A stretch of DNA of 64,000 bases, from contig WBMZ01004769.1 of the NCBI GenBank assembly GCA_013400975.1, positions 26,210-90,209 of the forward strand, written 5' to 3'. Below, piece by piece: positions 15,018 to 47,800 of this stretch. A model generated the notes under the pieces. That model was not told where the DNA came from and made no database searches. It was given only the letters and a program-made list of their open reading frames with translations. Position numbers and translations under genes: made by a program. Source of the DNA: Atrichornis clamosus. Lineage: Eukaryota; Chordata; Aves; Passeriformes; Menuridae. The stretch's first letter is position 1. Every line of letters starts with the position of its first letter.

Positions 15018-15444
15018 AGAAATCTGAACCAGAACCAACTTTTAGCGTTCAATGTACATGTATTAACGTTTAGCTACCCGAGCCCTCCGTACAGTTCTGG
15101 AGAACTGGTCTAAAGGAAAACTGTTGAGAAAGGTTAAAACCCCCTCTAAATTATAAACCGTAGGGTTCCCCCCCTTCCCAAAGTTCTAATGATGGAGAAG
15201 CTGCATAATAATCTCCCTGTGAACCATAAACATAATAAAAGCTGAGGCCATTTCTAACATAATCTCTATCAGCAAGATGCCAGCGCTTTTCCAGATTTCC
15301 TAACGGGTCCCTGCTAATTCCATGCCAAAACTAGCAGTGGATTTCTTCCTTTTAATCTCCCCTAATGCCTTATTCGATTATTGTCACTGCTCTCCGACCG
15401 CGCACCGTCCCTTCAAACCCTAATTCCCCCCCTGGAACAGTCAG

Positions 15445-15552
15445 ATGAGGCTGAACGGCGGTGGCGAATCCAAGGGACACGCACGGCCGCGGACACCCCG
15501 CACGTCCCCACCCCGGGCAGAGGCCGGCCCAGGACCGCGGGGCCGGGGCTGA
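15445..15552 (+). other. possible upstream ORF 1 in the GABRA6 5' region
   Basis: An ATG at 15445 opens a 35-codon frame that closes at a TGA at 15550-15552, before the main GABRA6 start. It matters only if transcription begins upstream of 15445, which is unknown. If transcribed, it could lower initiation at the main start. Confidence 0.25.
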
Positions 15553-15608
15553 GGCAGCCGGGCTCTCCCACAGCCTCACCCGGCCGAGCCCCGGGCCCCG
15601 GGGGAAGG

Positions 15609-15635
15609 ATGAGCGCCGACACTGGCTCCAGCTGA
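15609..15635 (+). other. possible short upstream ORF 2 in the GABRA6 5' region
   Basis: An ATG followed by seven sense codons and a TGA lies 43 nt before the main start codon. Because it is so close it is probably within the 5' UTR. The short spacing would limit reinitiation at the main ATG, so it could modulate translation. There is no evidence of use. Confidence 0.3.
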
Positions 15636-15677
15636 CGGGTCTGAGGGCACCTGAGCGTCCCCGCACACACCTGCGGC

Positions 15678-34478
<18,801 letters not shown>

Positions 34479-35230
34479 GAAGGGAAAATGTAAACACTTA
34501 TCTCTAACCCCTGTTGCACTGAGCAGAACGTGCTGTGTAAGAGAATATATGATGTCATTCTTGGCAAACAAACTGATCTTAAATCTTCTATTTCTTAACC
34601 TGCAGTAAGGAATGGTAGAAATATCTCTTGAAGCAATGCAGGGAAGGAGATAAAAACTTTAATATCCTAAGGTTTTCTCAGTGACATAGTACAAGAAGTC
34701 TCCCCCCAAAAAGTTAGTCATTCTTAGTATGAAAGATTAATAACTGCAGTATAAAGTTTGTGAATCAAGAGTCCCTGGTTTTTGTACATTTCAACACTGA
34801 TTTTTCCTGTTTTTCTCATATAACTGCACTGTTTTATGCAGATAAAGCTGATAACATCTTTGCTTAAGTTTGTTTGCATCAGGCAGAGAGAGATCACATC
34901 TTTAGATATCTGTAGGGTCCAGAAGAGATGTGTGCCCTACAAGCTGAGCATGTCTAGAATAATCAGTCAGTGATTAGTCATTAAACTTTGTGTCTTCAAT
35001 GCTTTAAATCTCTATTTTTTTCCTTTTTACCTAAATACAGTTAATGGTGTCCTATTTCCTAGGTAAAAAATATATTCATTTGCCTTGTTGCCATAGAGTT
35101 TTTGGATCTCACTGTATATTGCAGTCAATATGATTGGTACATTTAGCTTTTTTTTAGGACAGCTAGAGAAATAATGATGGTATTTAGATAGCACCAAATG
35201 CACGGAGTCCCTACAACAATAAAAACAGAG
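34479..35230 (+). other. probable GABRA6 3' UTR with candidate poly(A) signals
   Basis: No coding exon follows the terminal TGA. The nearest hexamers on the + strand are ATTAAA at 34980-34985 and AATAAA at 35218-35223. Neither can be confirmed as the cleavage signal without transcript ends, and the UTR may be longer. Confidence 0.3.
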
Positions 35231-35382
35231 GCTGGAAATCCAGTATGAGTGGGGAATCGGGCTGTACCTTTGTTTCCCAGATTAAAGGTAAAGCAGGCTG
35301 AGGGAAATCTCGTGGACAGCCAAGAGATGTTGCAGTTCAAGGGAAATGAGACAGAGCTGATCTGCTGATTGGTGGCACCTCG

Positions 35383-35401
35383 CCTCTGCTTGAAGCAGAG
35401 G
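35383..35401. repeat. short perfect inverted repeat
   Basis: Two 9-bp arms (cctctgctt and aagcagagg) flank a single G. It lies downstream of the GABRA6 stop, possibly within or just after the 3' UTR. A one-base spacer would not form a stable RNA hairpin with all pairs. Confidence 0.5.
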
Positions 35402-37229
35402 TTACCAGCCTCTAATTTTGCTGATTTTTGCTGCTAGTATGGTCTGGAAAAATGCTTTCTCTCAAAGCTGGAGTGTGCTGCCAAGCAGCTTCCGTGGAAT
35501 CAGGAGGGCAGGAAGGTGGGAGACACTGTCTCTTACAAATGTTCCTGCAGATGTCTCTCTCAAGAGGTCACAGCTGCCAACTCCTGGCCACTCCAACTCT
35601 GCCTGCTGCTAAATTTAGCGTTTGTGCCAGAGTTACTGATCCTGCTGTTAAAATCCTGACTGTGTGTGCAAATTACTTATCTCAGTCAGAGAGGGGAAAA
35701 CTCAAAAAGCTCCTGTGTGATCATCACAACTTCTGCTTAGAGGAGTTCCACAGTGTGCGTGGCTTGCCGAGACCCTGGTGGTTTCATTCAATCATTCACA
35801 TTTTGGATCTAGAAATATTTGGACTATAGTTGCCATTTCCCTTGGTAGTGATGAAATATTTACACTAATCCTCATATATTAATAGTAACTTTAGAACCAG
35901 GCTTTTAAAGTACTTCTAAAGTCTAGGACTAAGTGCTGACTATAAATATTTTTAAATGCTACTTTGCAAGCTCACAAACATGCTCAGAAGCTCAGAAGTT
36001 ATGTTCTGTAGTAGCATTACAGAATGACAGAAATCCAGCAGCGAGATTTAGGAAAGAGAACAGTATTGACAGCTGGGGTGCTTTCAATTTTGAAGAATAT
36101 AAACAATTATGTAAAATGTTGATCAAGCTCTTCTTCCTAAATTACATTTCCTGGTTTGTGTACTCAGTTACAACTAATAATAATTGTGATATACACTGCT
36201 AGGTTTCTAAACCAGGATTATTTTTGCTTTAAAAATATATTAAAAATTTGTAAATTTTCCATTCAAACAGAGGAGATACAAAAGTTAGGTGAGCAAAGCA
36301 TGGTGTACTTCAAGGGCAGTTAAATTTAATCTCTGTCTCCCTCAGGTCCAATACATTTAATATTGTTACAGTATTATTCAGTTTATTCAATTAAAAAAGT
36401 ATATTTTGTGCAGTATACATTAGCTTTCCTTTTTCAGTTACTTTTTTGCATTCAGGTGGCTTTTGTTTAAAAAACAAAAAGGAGAAAAATCTAATCAATT
36501 AATTAAAATAAACAAGTTTCCAGTGCACTAGCTTTTGTAGTGCAGCTTTCTAGGATTTTGATTAGTGTAGCTTGGACTGCAGAACATCATTCACCAAAGT
36601 CTGTCACTGTGAAGGTTCTTAAACCAAATAGCAGCTACCTGCTGTCTTTGGAGGTACAGAGAGAATAAATCAAGCATTTCATGAACCTGCTTGTAAAAGC
36701 AGGCTATTAGCACTGGAATTAAAAGTAACTTTCAACTCCTATCATTATCTTCTGGCCAAACTCTTCCTTTGACTTTGAAAGAAGTGTAAGAACAGTTTTT
36801 ACTTCATATTCTGGATTCAGAGCATCAGCTGGAAGGAGCAGCCTTGTTAATGTAATGGCACGGAGTTGCACGAAATGAGGAGCTCTTTCCTAGGGGTTTG
36901 GTAGTAGTTCTGTGCACTACTAAGCAGTTTTCTTATGGCTTAAATAACGGGCCATATGTTACAGAAAATGAAAAAGTCATTTTTGTGTGTTGTGTCTGGT
37001 AAGATTTATGAGAACCTTGGGGACTGAGTACTTTTCAAAGTGCTCCTTGGAGTTCCTTTTGCTTCCCCCTCCATTTAATAACTTTCTCTTCAGGTTAATC
37101 ACCCTTTCTCTTATTATACAGGTAAACTAAGGGTATGTTAATTACAAAGAAATTTTAGGATTTGGAAGTTTGTATAAAGAAGAAGGTGTTTCTAATAAAA
37201 TGCATGCCTTTAAACATTTGAATATTATC

Positions 37230-37430
37230 GTCATAGACTGGTTTGGAGTGGAAGAGGGTTTGAAGATCATAGAATTCCACACCCCTTCCATGGGCAGGGA
37301 CACTTTCCACTAGACCAGGCTTCTCCAAGTTCAGTCCAACCTGATCCTGAAAACTTCCGGGGATGGGGTATCCAGAGCTTCTCTGGGTAACCTGTGCCAG
37401 GGCCTCAGCAGCCTCACAGTGAGTGGCAGC
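37230..37430 (-). mobile_element. CR1 LINE 3'-end fragment
   Basis: The + strand reads as the reverse complement of a CR1 3' end: TCATAGACTGGTTTGGAGTG, CCATGGGCAGGGACACTTTC, CACTAGACCAGGCTTCTCCA, GGGGATGGGGTATCCAGAGC and CTTCTCTGGGTAACCTGTGC in that order. These are the usual landmark strings of avian CR1 copies with scattered substitutions. Only the last 200 bp or so are present, the typical 5'-truncated state. No reverse transcriptase sequence remains. Confidence 0.85.
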
Positions 37431-39777
37431 CAGAGCTGGGCAGATGGCAGGAGTGTCTTAGACTGAACTCTGTATTTATATTTCCATACATACTTGCACC
37501 AAGCTAAGCTTAGCAAACCAGGAAGCTCACTAGTAAAGTTTCATTGCAAAATTAATATTTTGCTACATTTTAAAGCAAAAGAGCATCATTCTCTGAAGGA
37601 AAAAAAAAAAAATCCAGGTTGAAATTATGTGATTCAACGGAATGATTTTTATACATGTATGGAGATAAAATTTTAATATTTAAATAAAGGGTTCAATTCT
37701 CCACTGGCACAAGTAGCAGTAGCAGTCATCTACCATGCAACTTGATACACAAGATATTTCAACGTAAATGGGTTTGCATTGTGGAGCAGCAATAGCATTG
37801 CAGCACAAAAATTGTATTGGTAAAAGTAAAGAAATTAAACTAACATGGTTCTCTGCCTGCATTTTGCTAGACATTATGTTGGTAGAACCTAATATAATCA
37901 AAGGACTACAAAATGTGAAGAAACAGATGCCAGATTTTAGACCACAGAAAATGGTGATACTTATGAGATAAGCCCCCCTTTCTCTCCAAAGATTTTTAAC
38001 TTAAGGCTGACAGGTGCTTAACTATAGTGATATCACTGTGCCATATATAAAACGAAAAAAATAAAGCTTCAGAGTTACTCTAAGAGGACTTAGTCCCTCT
38101 CTATGTAAGGTCAATTAATTTAGGTGGAAGGTTTGAAGATGTGACATCCCCATGATTTGTACATGGAGAATGGAACAGGCACAGTTCCATGGTTCATGTT
38201 CTTCTGTAGAGTAATATCTGCCATCCACAAGAACCTCATACAGTAGCAAACAAGACAGATTTGTCTAAATTAGCCAAATAGAAAAGCTCTTGAAAGAAGA
38301 GCAAACCTTTCTGACAAATGAGAAGCTATTCTAGCTTTTTATTTTGTTATACAGCATATTTTGGCTTTGTTTTCTGTTTTAAATCTTGATAAGTCCTTGA
38401 GCTGAGTGCTAATTTATGACAGTGACCTTAGTAGGTGAATTGCACAATTAGTTTATTTTAAAATTTGCTTGATTTAGGATGCAAAGAGGTCCCTTTTAAA
38501 CAGAAAGTTATAAGTACTTTTCTACTTTTGCCATATAACTCACAATGCTTATGCTGTTCTCACATCATCTTACATATCTTATTTCTAAATTTGTCTAAAT
38601 TTTTATATGTAACATTATATTACAGTTTTTCATGTAATAAAACACGAATATGGAGTGAATCGAACTAGAGTAGGAGATGATGAAAATTTTGATGATAAAT
38701 GCAGAAAAAGAAGCAGAGGCCAGCTTTTATGTTCGGGAACAGAGGAAGATACAAAGTAACTGAATGGACCAAATTTGCTGAGTCCTGGATATTATTTGGA
38801 GGAAGAGAACATAGTAGGATGGCCGGAAAAGAGTTGCATAATAAGTTGAAGATGCTAATGATGTCAAGTGGAAAGAAATAAGAAGAGAGAAAGAAACAAG
38901 AGCAGGAAAAGTATTTAGCTTCAGTACACAGATATTCACAGAGCTAGTTGTTCATGTTGTTACATCATGTTTCAATTTAAACACTGGAAAAATAAAGTGT
39001 AGGAAGAGCAGTCATTGCCATACATACTTAACAACTGAGCATGACACAGGTAACGAGCATCAACTTCTAAAGAGGATTCTCCCTTGTAATGCAGTTCTAC
39101 TTTAAATCTACTGAGTTAGAAATCAAGGTGGGTTTGTTGGTTAACTCAGTTCTTGTTAACAGTGGTTAACAACCCACAGCGTAAACTTCTTTCTGAACTT
39201 CTCTTCCAGTTTTTTGAACCTTCTGCAATGCATTTTCGAAATGACCCTCAGTCCAACTGAAGAACAGCTCAAGAGCTCAAGGAAATCGTTCGAGGTCACA
39301 CAGGGTTGCAGAGACTTGAAAGGATTTGTCTGTCCACAGGTGCTCTCAGTTTTCACACAGGGATTATTTATACTGGACATCACCTGGATGCAAACTCTGG
39401 ACAAATCGAGAGCTGCAAACTGCTTAGGGTTCTAACAAAACTTTCTTAAGATTTCTTACAGTGATTCTACCATAAAAGTACTTGTTAAAATATTTTGTTC
39501 AACTGTCAAAGGAAAGAATGTGCATTTGTTTTAAAGCATTTGTAAACAGTTGAATGTTTACACTGATATGAAACATCAGTAAAAGGTTTGGGGTTTTTTC
39601 AATAGAATAAGGATGGTAAACTCAGTTGATTCTGAAATGGTATAACTTGACATAGTTTCACTGAGAGATTAGGAGTTGCACTGATTTCCAGCACTTGAAA
39701 TTGACCCAAAATAATGTTGGAAAGAAAGCCTATGAAAAAGAGCTGCAATTCCATCCTGTTTAAACCCTTTCATTAAA

Positions 39778-39920
39778 AAGATAAATGTTTAGTTCTTTAA
39801 CTATTTTTAATTTCATTTTCATCTTTGAGATGGCATTTACAAAGAATGAAGATAAATGTTTAGTTCTTTAACTATTTTTAATTTCATTTTCATCTTTGAG
39901 ATGGCATTTACAAAGAATGA
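39778..39920. repeat. perfect 71-bp tandem duplication
   Basis: The block starting ataaatgtttagttctttaa at 39781 recurs at 39852, a period of 71 bp. The two copies are identical base for base over about 69 bp, to the ...aaagaatga end. Identity in noncoding DNA implies a very recent duplication, or an assembly artefact. Confidence 0.9.
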
Positions 39921-41744
39921 GATACAAGAAAAGAAGGAAATATAAGCTATTTTTGGTGTGCTTTAGCTGATTAGTTACCACAGTGTAACTTTTTTCACTG
40001 AAAGTGACCCTGGAAGTACAACCAGTCTAATAACAAGCAATTTCTCAGCAAGATCTAGAAATGCAGGACTGAAATGTCAGGGAGTTTTCTAGGTCTAAAG
40101 CTGAATAGACAGAAAGATGCAGGCTACCCATCACACTAAATGCAAGCCTCCAGCTCCAGGGAACTTCCTGGAAGCAGGTCTTGATAACTGGTTAGGGAAC
40201 AAGCTGCTGTTTATCAGCTGATTCCACGGAATTGCCTGTAGCAAACTCCCTAGAACTTTTTTCCAGAGCCAAAGTACTGTCAGCACATTCAGAGTTTAAA
40301 GGTAATAATATTTTTTCGCTCTTGACACAGTCACAGAATTTCTTCATTTACCCTTCACCTCCATAATCCTTCTTAAGAATGTAATTAGAAAACATAAGCC
40401 TAATCAAATCAAACCCAAGCTAATTTTATTGCAGGTGTAATGGACATTGGTAGGAGTCAGAAGCACACAATGAAGTTTTAGACGAAGCCAAATAAAAATA
40501 ACAAAATTAATTTTAGTACAATAAAACTGAACAGAAACGTGAAATAATGCACAGATTCAGGATATTCAGGGTCTTTTAGCCTAAACAAACATCTTAACCC
40601 CTTCGAGAAAATATTTACAGGCTGACTAATTGATTCCAGTAAGTCATCCACTCTTTTATTGGTACTATAATCATTTTAACTACTTGATGGCCTCGCTCCA
40701 GCTCTTTTCTTCCTCCTATTTCAAGACGAATATGTCACTTTTACTAGTGTGGTAGCTGGACTGAACACGGGAGATCACTTTTTGTACACCCTGTTCTCTA
40801 ACTCTGAAGGGCTTAAATGGAACAATTTAAAGGTTCAACTCAATAACAAATATTGTTTGCACAGAGATGTCACATTTGCAATTAGTTTTTTCTAACAGGC
40901 TGCAGGCTGGCACACTTGCATGTATTTGTAAATGCAATGAATTCTTTCTTCATTTTGCTTTGAAGCTAAAATTTTGAAAAATTTTCCTATTTCCAGTCTT
41001 TATATACTATTTTAAGAAAAGAATTAAACTATAGATACTGGGCAACAATTTTATAATTTGTAAATACATCTTATTTTGAAAAAAAAGCAAATTATGCTGT
41101 AGGCACCCAGTTATTTTTTAGAGTTACTATACTCTCTGACTAATTTCTCTTTTGAGTACATTAATATCTGTAAGAGTTTTCAGAGTACTGTAAAACTGGT
41201 TTATGAAAACAAAATGAAAAAGTTTAAGAGCTATGGTACAGCAAGTGACACTAAAGGAGCTAAATTTTGTGTCTGGTCTTTGCTTAAAACAAATCTAAAT
41301 ATTAATTTTTACAGCAGATGCAGAGAGTTCCTAAATAGTCACTATTTCCTTGAAGTGTAGTATTTCAATGTATAAAATGGTGGTAACCTCCTGATTAAGA
41401 AGCTGTATCAGCACCTTAAACACGTAATCGTAGCTCTTGGTATTTAACAGCACATTTCAACATGAGCACAAAGACTGCTTATCTTTTTTCCAAAGAGCTT
41501 TTCATGTGGGTGTGACAGAAGGGTTGGTTCTCCAGCTGTTTGGATGGTAGGAAGGGAATGTGTATTTCTCCTGTTACATGCTTTGTAGAGACACGGGTGT
41601 AATCAATAATGTTAATAATGTCAAGTTATATCTTAGAATAAATGTAATTACTTACAATTAATGTCAGTTCTTAACAATCCTGGTTATGGTCAAACACTAA
41701 CCAACCAAGCAAGACAGTAAAAGAGCAGATAAATAGACAAAGGT

Positions 41745-41805
41745 TTTATATATATAGGTTTATATATATGTATATATTTGTGTATCCATATATACATATG
41801 TATTT
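41745..41805. repeat. TA-rich microsatellite region
   Basis: Interrupted TA/TG dinucleotide runs, with further TA-rich sequence to about 41870. Simple sequence; likely length-polymorphic. Confidence 0.7.
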
Positions 41806-44796
41806 CTGTAGAAAATATAAAATAAATAAACAATACAATACTATAATAAATAATATATATTTCTTTACTTAGTACAAATTGATAGGAAATTAGGGGATAT
41901 GGGTTTCTTCCTGTATTTTTGACTGTACGGCAAAAGAAAGAGCAGGACCTAAAGTTGCTGTAAGATGGGAATTTCTGTGTGGGAAACAGGACGTTGTGGG
42001 GAGAAGACCTGAATTACCTGGAGCTATTGCACTCTGGTAATACATTATTCAACACCAACCTGACTTCATTTGGATCCTGGTAGAAAGGATGCTCTGGTTT
42101 TAGCCCACACACACCACAAAGGCACCAAGTGTAGCTTAAATTCAGTTTTAGCATGTTCTGCTAAATGATCAGAAGTGCAAGAAACAGAATAACTAAGAAC
42201 ACAGTTACAGAATTACATCATAGTACGTTAGAATGTTCAATTACATAGAAACTTTTATTATTGATCTGGGCTTTCCCCCCCATTATTTTTTTCATAATTT
42301 CTAAGACAAATAAAAACTCAGCATTTTTAAGATGTAGAAACTATGCAATGGCACACTACATCAGCCCTGAGCTCATCCACTCCTGTGTTCAAAGGATAGT
42401 CCTCCCCAGCAGCTAAAGCAGGACCTGCATAAACCCCATAAAGGTGAAGATGAAGGTCCTCAGCACTCTTGATACAAGGTACTGTCCAGTGTTTTGATAT
42501 TTTGATGCTGTCAGGTTACAAACTCAAGGCCTCTCTCTTATAGGCAAACAAAATTCAGAGGTGACTTTGTCATTGCCTAGTTCATTACATTCTTGTTTCT
42601 CTTCCTGTTCATGACAAGAGCAGCATTCCTCATCTGCCCTCTTTAAAGAATTCCTTCTTGAAGGAAGGATTTTCCTTGAATCGGTGATCAGTCAAGGCCT
42701 TCCAACTCTGCACAAGTGACGTCTGTCACCTGGCTTTATGGAGAAATCTGTGAAGGAAAAAGTCCTTATCCACAGACAGAACGGGTAGGGACTTCACAAA
42801 TAAACTGTTGTGTTCTGCATCACTACTTCAACAAAATCATCCCTCAGCCAGCCCTGGACTGGTGCTTGTGTACAAAGAATAAAGCTCTGCAGCTCCTTTC
42901 AGGCAGCAGTTTGGTGCAGCCCACAGCAACTGAGCGCCAGCAAAGTACACGGGAAGTAGATGTTGGTGACAAACAACGAACGAGGCTCAGCCACGCTTTG
43001 AGATGCAAGTCACAAACCAGAAAGTTGGACCAAAAGAAATGAAGGAATCCATGGAAACCAAAGCATCTCCACTATTGTGAAGTAGGAAACAGAATTCCAT
43101 ACATATCGAGAGTACTTCTTAAAAACCAACCAAACAATTTTTATTGCTGCCCAAACCCAAATTATATGTGATCTTTCCATCACAGCTAGGGAAAAAAACC
43201 ATAACCCATGTATTTAATGTAGTTCTATAGCAGTAAGACAATACAAGTCATTGAGGAATTTCATAAACCATGTAACATTCATTTTTACTAAATCACTTTG
43301 CAACACATTTGGCTTGTTATCAAAGGAGTCATTAGTTCATGAAAACATGATCTGACCTCAATTTTGACTGGACTATTTTATTCTTCATAAATAAGAGTGA
43401 TCTCATAGTTTTAATGCACTTAATCCTTTACATGCTTTAAGGAGCCTATAAGCCTCCTCTAGGCCATATATGGTTACATATTCAAAGGTTTGTCTCCCCA
43501 TCCCATACCTGCTTTGCTCATAAGAACATTTTCACTGAGCAGACAAAAATATTTTATCATTTAAAACTAAATAAAACTAATGATCTAAACTCTTTCATGG
43601 AATACTTATTTCTCCTATTCCTGTACACTGAAAAACAAAAAAAAACAACCCAAAAAACCACCCCCAAGCCAATTGCTTTGGTTAAAGCTAGAAAATATCA
43701 TCTGTTAGAAGCTGACGTTTTTAAGGGCTATAAACTTCATGTCCTGATTTAAGCTACATGCAGACATGGTGTTCCCAATTGAGATACAGGGAATTGTTGT
43801 GAGATTTAAAAGTGGGATTTCAGCAACAAAGTCACAGGTTTTACCTGCACATGAAACAAATCATAGTAAAAGACAAATACTAAAGATCAAACTATGTCCT
43901 TTATTGTCCGCTTTCATCCTCTTCATGTCTACTAAGTGATCTGACTCAACTATTATTTAAGTCAATGCTTAACATTTGCAATCTCATCCTGTTAATGAAT
44001 TGTTAATTCCATAGATGAGTCTGTGGGAAAGATTGCATTGTGATGGTGAGACTGACTAGAAATGATCAGAAACAAGCTACTACTTTATCAAAAATTCAAA
44101 TTTCACTGAACTAAACTTTTTAAAAATAAGGCAGGAATAACTTTGTCTGAATAAAAAGATGAAGTTTTTTCCATAAATGTAATTAATGTGTATTTTCAAG
44201 TTTTAGTAATTTATATATTCCTTGTGGGCTAAAACTTGTTATACTTCACACACCCCACACCCTTCATTTTAGATAGTAAAAACTTCTGTTTCCTTTCTGG
44301 TACAGTCTTCACATAAAATTCAGCATTAATTGTTTGGTATGAGATGTCTGCTTGCAACTCAAATCTATTCAAAAGTAAAAATAAATTTTCTATTTAAGTT
44401 TCACCAGTTTTAAATTTTACCCAAGTACAATTTATTTCGAAACACCCTGAAGCAAGAATGTCTTTGCACTTGTTTTCCTACAAGTTTTTGTGAACTAAAT
44501 GGATCTACTCGGGCAGGAGGCTTTTAGAAGTGAGCAGTAAACAACTGTCTGAATAGGTAACGTTTATAAGGTTACACCAGATCAGTTACGCAGCCCTGAG
44601 GGAGTAGCTGAGTAAGTGTCAATAGAGAGTAGGTTTAGTGTTATGAATGAACACACACATGAGAAAGCCAGGGTGCAGCCTCTGAATTACCTACTGATCT
44701 ACTGAACTGATTCCTGTACTACATCCTGCCAAGAACAGGGTTTCCCTTTTGCTAAGTAATTAAATTCAAAACAGAAAAATTCAAACATTATTACTA

Positions 44797-44863
44797 CAAA
44801 AAAAACCCAACAAACCTCAAACCCCAAAAAACCCCAACAGCAACCAACCAACCAAACCCCAAG
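44797..44863. repeat. A/C-rich low-complexity tract (ACCAACCA/CCCAAA units)
   Basis: The longest of several A/C-only tracts in the window. It could be simple sequence or the decayed tail of a retroelement; the flanks give no identification. Confidence 0.6.
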
Positions 44864-47800
44864 ACAAATGCATTAAATCTGTCAATGTGAGCAAAAGCTT
44901 GTGAGCAGAGTGTATGTGGCCATAATAAGGTGTCTTCCGTGAATGACAGATGCTCCACCAATGACAGCCAGGGCTCAAAACAAGGACTGAGGGAAAGAAA
45001 CTGCCTTATCTTCATATCTGTAAAATGCAGACCTGGCATAGGAAACCATGTACATATAAAGGGACCCTTGGATTTTTCCAAATCTTGCTTCCTTTTTTAC
45101 ATTTCTAGGTAGATTGCATTTTAAGGATGAAACTGCTGAATCACAGGCAAAGTAAGACTTTATAACACTGATTATGGTCTCTGTAAAGTACTGCAAAGCA
45201 TTCCATAGTGGAGCAACCATAGAATTCCTGTTTTCATATTAGTACTTCACAAATTAAGAAATAACAAGCCCATCACCTGCCTAGTCTTAGATTTGAAATA
45301 ATTCAAACATTTATATTTCAAGAATAATCTATCTACAGATTATACCACATCTGTCTCTCCTTCCCCCCTCCAAAAAAAAAGTCAATTTCTGACAAAGCAG
45401 ACAGAATCTTTCCTGACAGAAATCAGTGTACATGTCTGGCAGCTGGAGTCAAACTTCATGCTCTTTATAGTAACTACAGTTTTTGTCAGGTAGATTTTAA
45501 AACTAATATGACAAAGCTGTAAGCTTCGCCCTTACTACTTTAAGGGCTTTATTCTGATGTGACTTCAAACACCATAAAAGTGGAGTAATTCTAGCAAAGC
45601 AAACTGAGGAAGACCCAAATGAAAGGGAATAACTAGTGCCACATATAAGAAGCTGTTTTAAATACCAGGTTTTAAGCCTATTTGATAGCTCCATTGTAAT
45701 AGTACTATAATACTTAAACTTATATGGACCAACCATTAGAAGAAAATTACAGAAATCAATTTCCCATAGATTGAGATGCCTTAAGAAAAACAGCTAATGA
45801 AAGCAGAGTGACTACAACTTTCAGTAATTACATGAAATAAGGCAAATATAACCTTAAATGCTAGACTAAGAATGCCTATGATAGTACTTTTTGTGAAGAA
45901 TGAAAACAAAAAACCACAAGCCAGTGTTTACGTGCCCTATGAAGGCAACATGAGGAGATTATAACAGTGAATAAAGAATAAAACCCTTGCAGGAACTTAG
46001 AAGCCAGAAACACCTCACATGTCTTTAGAAGCTCTGTATAGAGAAGACCTATTTGTACTGCTCTTCTGTAGGCATAAAAAATTCTGTATCAAATTCACTT
46101 TCTATGTGTGAGATCTCTCATTAACAGCTCGTTATAGAGCAGTCACAGGAGTATTCTTGTGTGCTTGAAATAAATTAAAACCACTGGGTAAATGTGCTCT
46201 ATTCAGGACCAATAAGCAGCAAACAAAGCTAAGCAAGCTTATAATTCCAGCTGTACTAGAAGTTAAGATCCACATGACTCCAACACCCTGCCTTTATTTT
46301 AAGACTGGAAAGTAATTTATTCACTCACAAGGTATCATTTCTTTGGGGGCTGATCATGGAATCATGACTTCTATAAGTGAACATCTTAACGTTCTGAAAT
46401 CACCAGGAAAATATCCAGGTCAGTGATGTGCAAGCTAAGACTTTTTCTCACTGCTAGTTCCATTTGAAGGTGCAGCCATCTCAAAACATCTCCCATGACA
46501 CCCTTGCAAGGAAAAAATAATTTCTGGAGTTGCTAATGGGAAAAAAGTCATTGGAAACTGTTCTGATTTTAGTACTAAAATGAGAAGGCAAAACCGGATT
46601 TTGTTATTCTGTATTTCTGCAAAGGACAGTTTGCTCCTTAAGATTATTCAAATAAATATTAATTGTGATGGTCTCCAAAAAGGCACACTGACAATTACAG
46701 ACAAACTAAAACTAGCTTTTACCATCTGAGCCATATTCCTCAATGGCCACCAACATTGCCTCAAAGGCTGGGAGGATGGTAAAGGTGGTGGCATGATGAC
46801 AGAGATAATATGGAGCAAAATGTGGAGCAAAGAGCCATTTGTTTCTGGTGCTGAAGGACAGAGAGCCTTCTGGTCCCTTCACACCACTGAACAGCAAAAA
46901 TGTAATTACACTTGGGCTTGAGTGCAATGCAAGCACGTGCTCCAAGTGTCCTTTCACTGACAAGTCATTGTTCATGGAAGCCAAGATGTCACACGGAAAT
47001 CACCATCAACAAAGGTAAGCAGGCAGCACTCAAGTCAGCACAACTCTGCTTGACATTATTCTCAAAGAAAAACGTTTCATTCTAGACAGTAAAAAACTTC
47101 CTCAGAAATTGTCAGGGCACGGTTTTCCTCTGTCAGTTCTCATGCATTTCTAGGCAGTTTAATAAGAGCTCAATAGGTCAGGTCAGTCTGTGGTCACCAG
47201 GAGTGACACCACAGATGTGCCACTCCCACTTAAGCCATTATTAATACAAAGGCATTCCTTAAATGGAACGCAGGTCCTTCTGTCTAGGAGGAATTCTGAG
47301 TGAGGTTTTTATGTCTGTGAAGTGCAGCCTGTCCCGTGCCAAGGCTCAGTTTGCATCTGCATGACAGGACTGCACAAAGGCTGCTGGGTGCATTCTGCAG
47401 TAGGGGAAAGGAAAAAAAAAAGGGCTGTGGATCAGACACACAGCAGAAGTGATTCTTGCACTAGAGAGCTTAAATGCAGAACTGGACGGAAAAATGAGTC
47501 TGCCTTCCTTGCCTGGGAGATTTTGATGAGCACAGACTAAACCAGAGCATTCACATAAGTTACTCTGTGATTTTAATAAAATCAAAACATTAGTTACCAA
47601 AATTGTCTCTTTTTTTCATTTTAATGCTTCTGGCTAAAATTTTTTAGGTTTGAGTCTAAACTGTATCCCCACCCCACTACACCTTCTCTAAAGACTCTCA
47701 ACATCCAATGCCATCCCCACACACCAGAGCCAAGAGCAGCAAAAACACACGTGGCCTCCAGAGGAAGAGTGAACACAGACTGAGGGGAGCATGGCAGCCA

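Larger units (their letters stand above)
1..15389. other. upstream intergenic, AT-rich, no gene recognised
   Basis: No exon with family resemblance and no long conserved frame is seen on either strand. Known order in amniotes places GABRB2 on the opposite strand upstream of GABRA6, but no GABRB2 exon was recognised. The only element named with confidence is the SINE near 3400. A run of 19 T lies at 123-141. The many 60-130-codon open frames are what AT-rich noncoding sequence gives by chance. Confidence 0.7.

Noticed and set aside
35418..35829. 133-codon frame downstream of GABRA6 as a second gene
   Set aside because: No recognisable domain, start context or splice structure, and it overlaps another frame of similar length.
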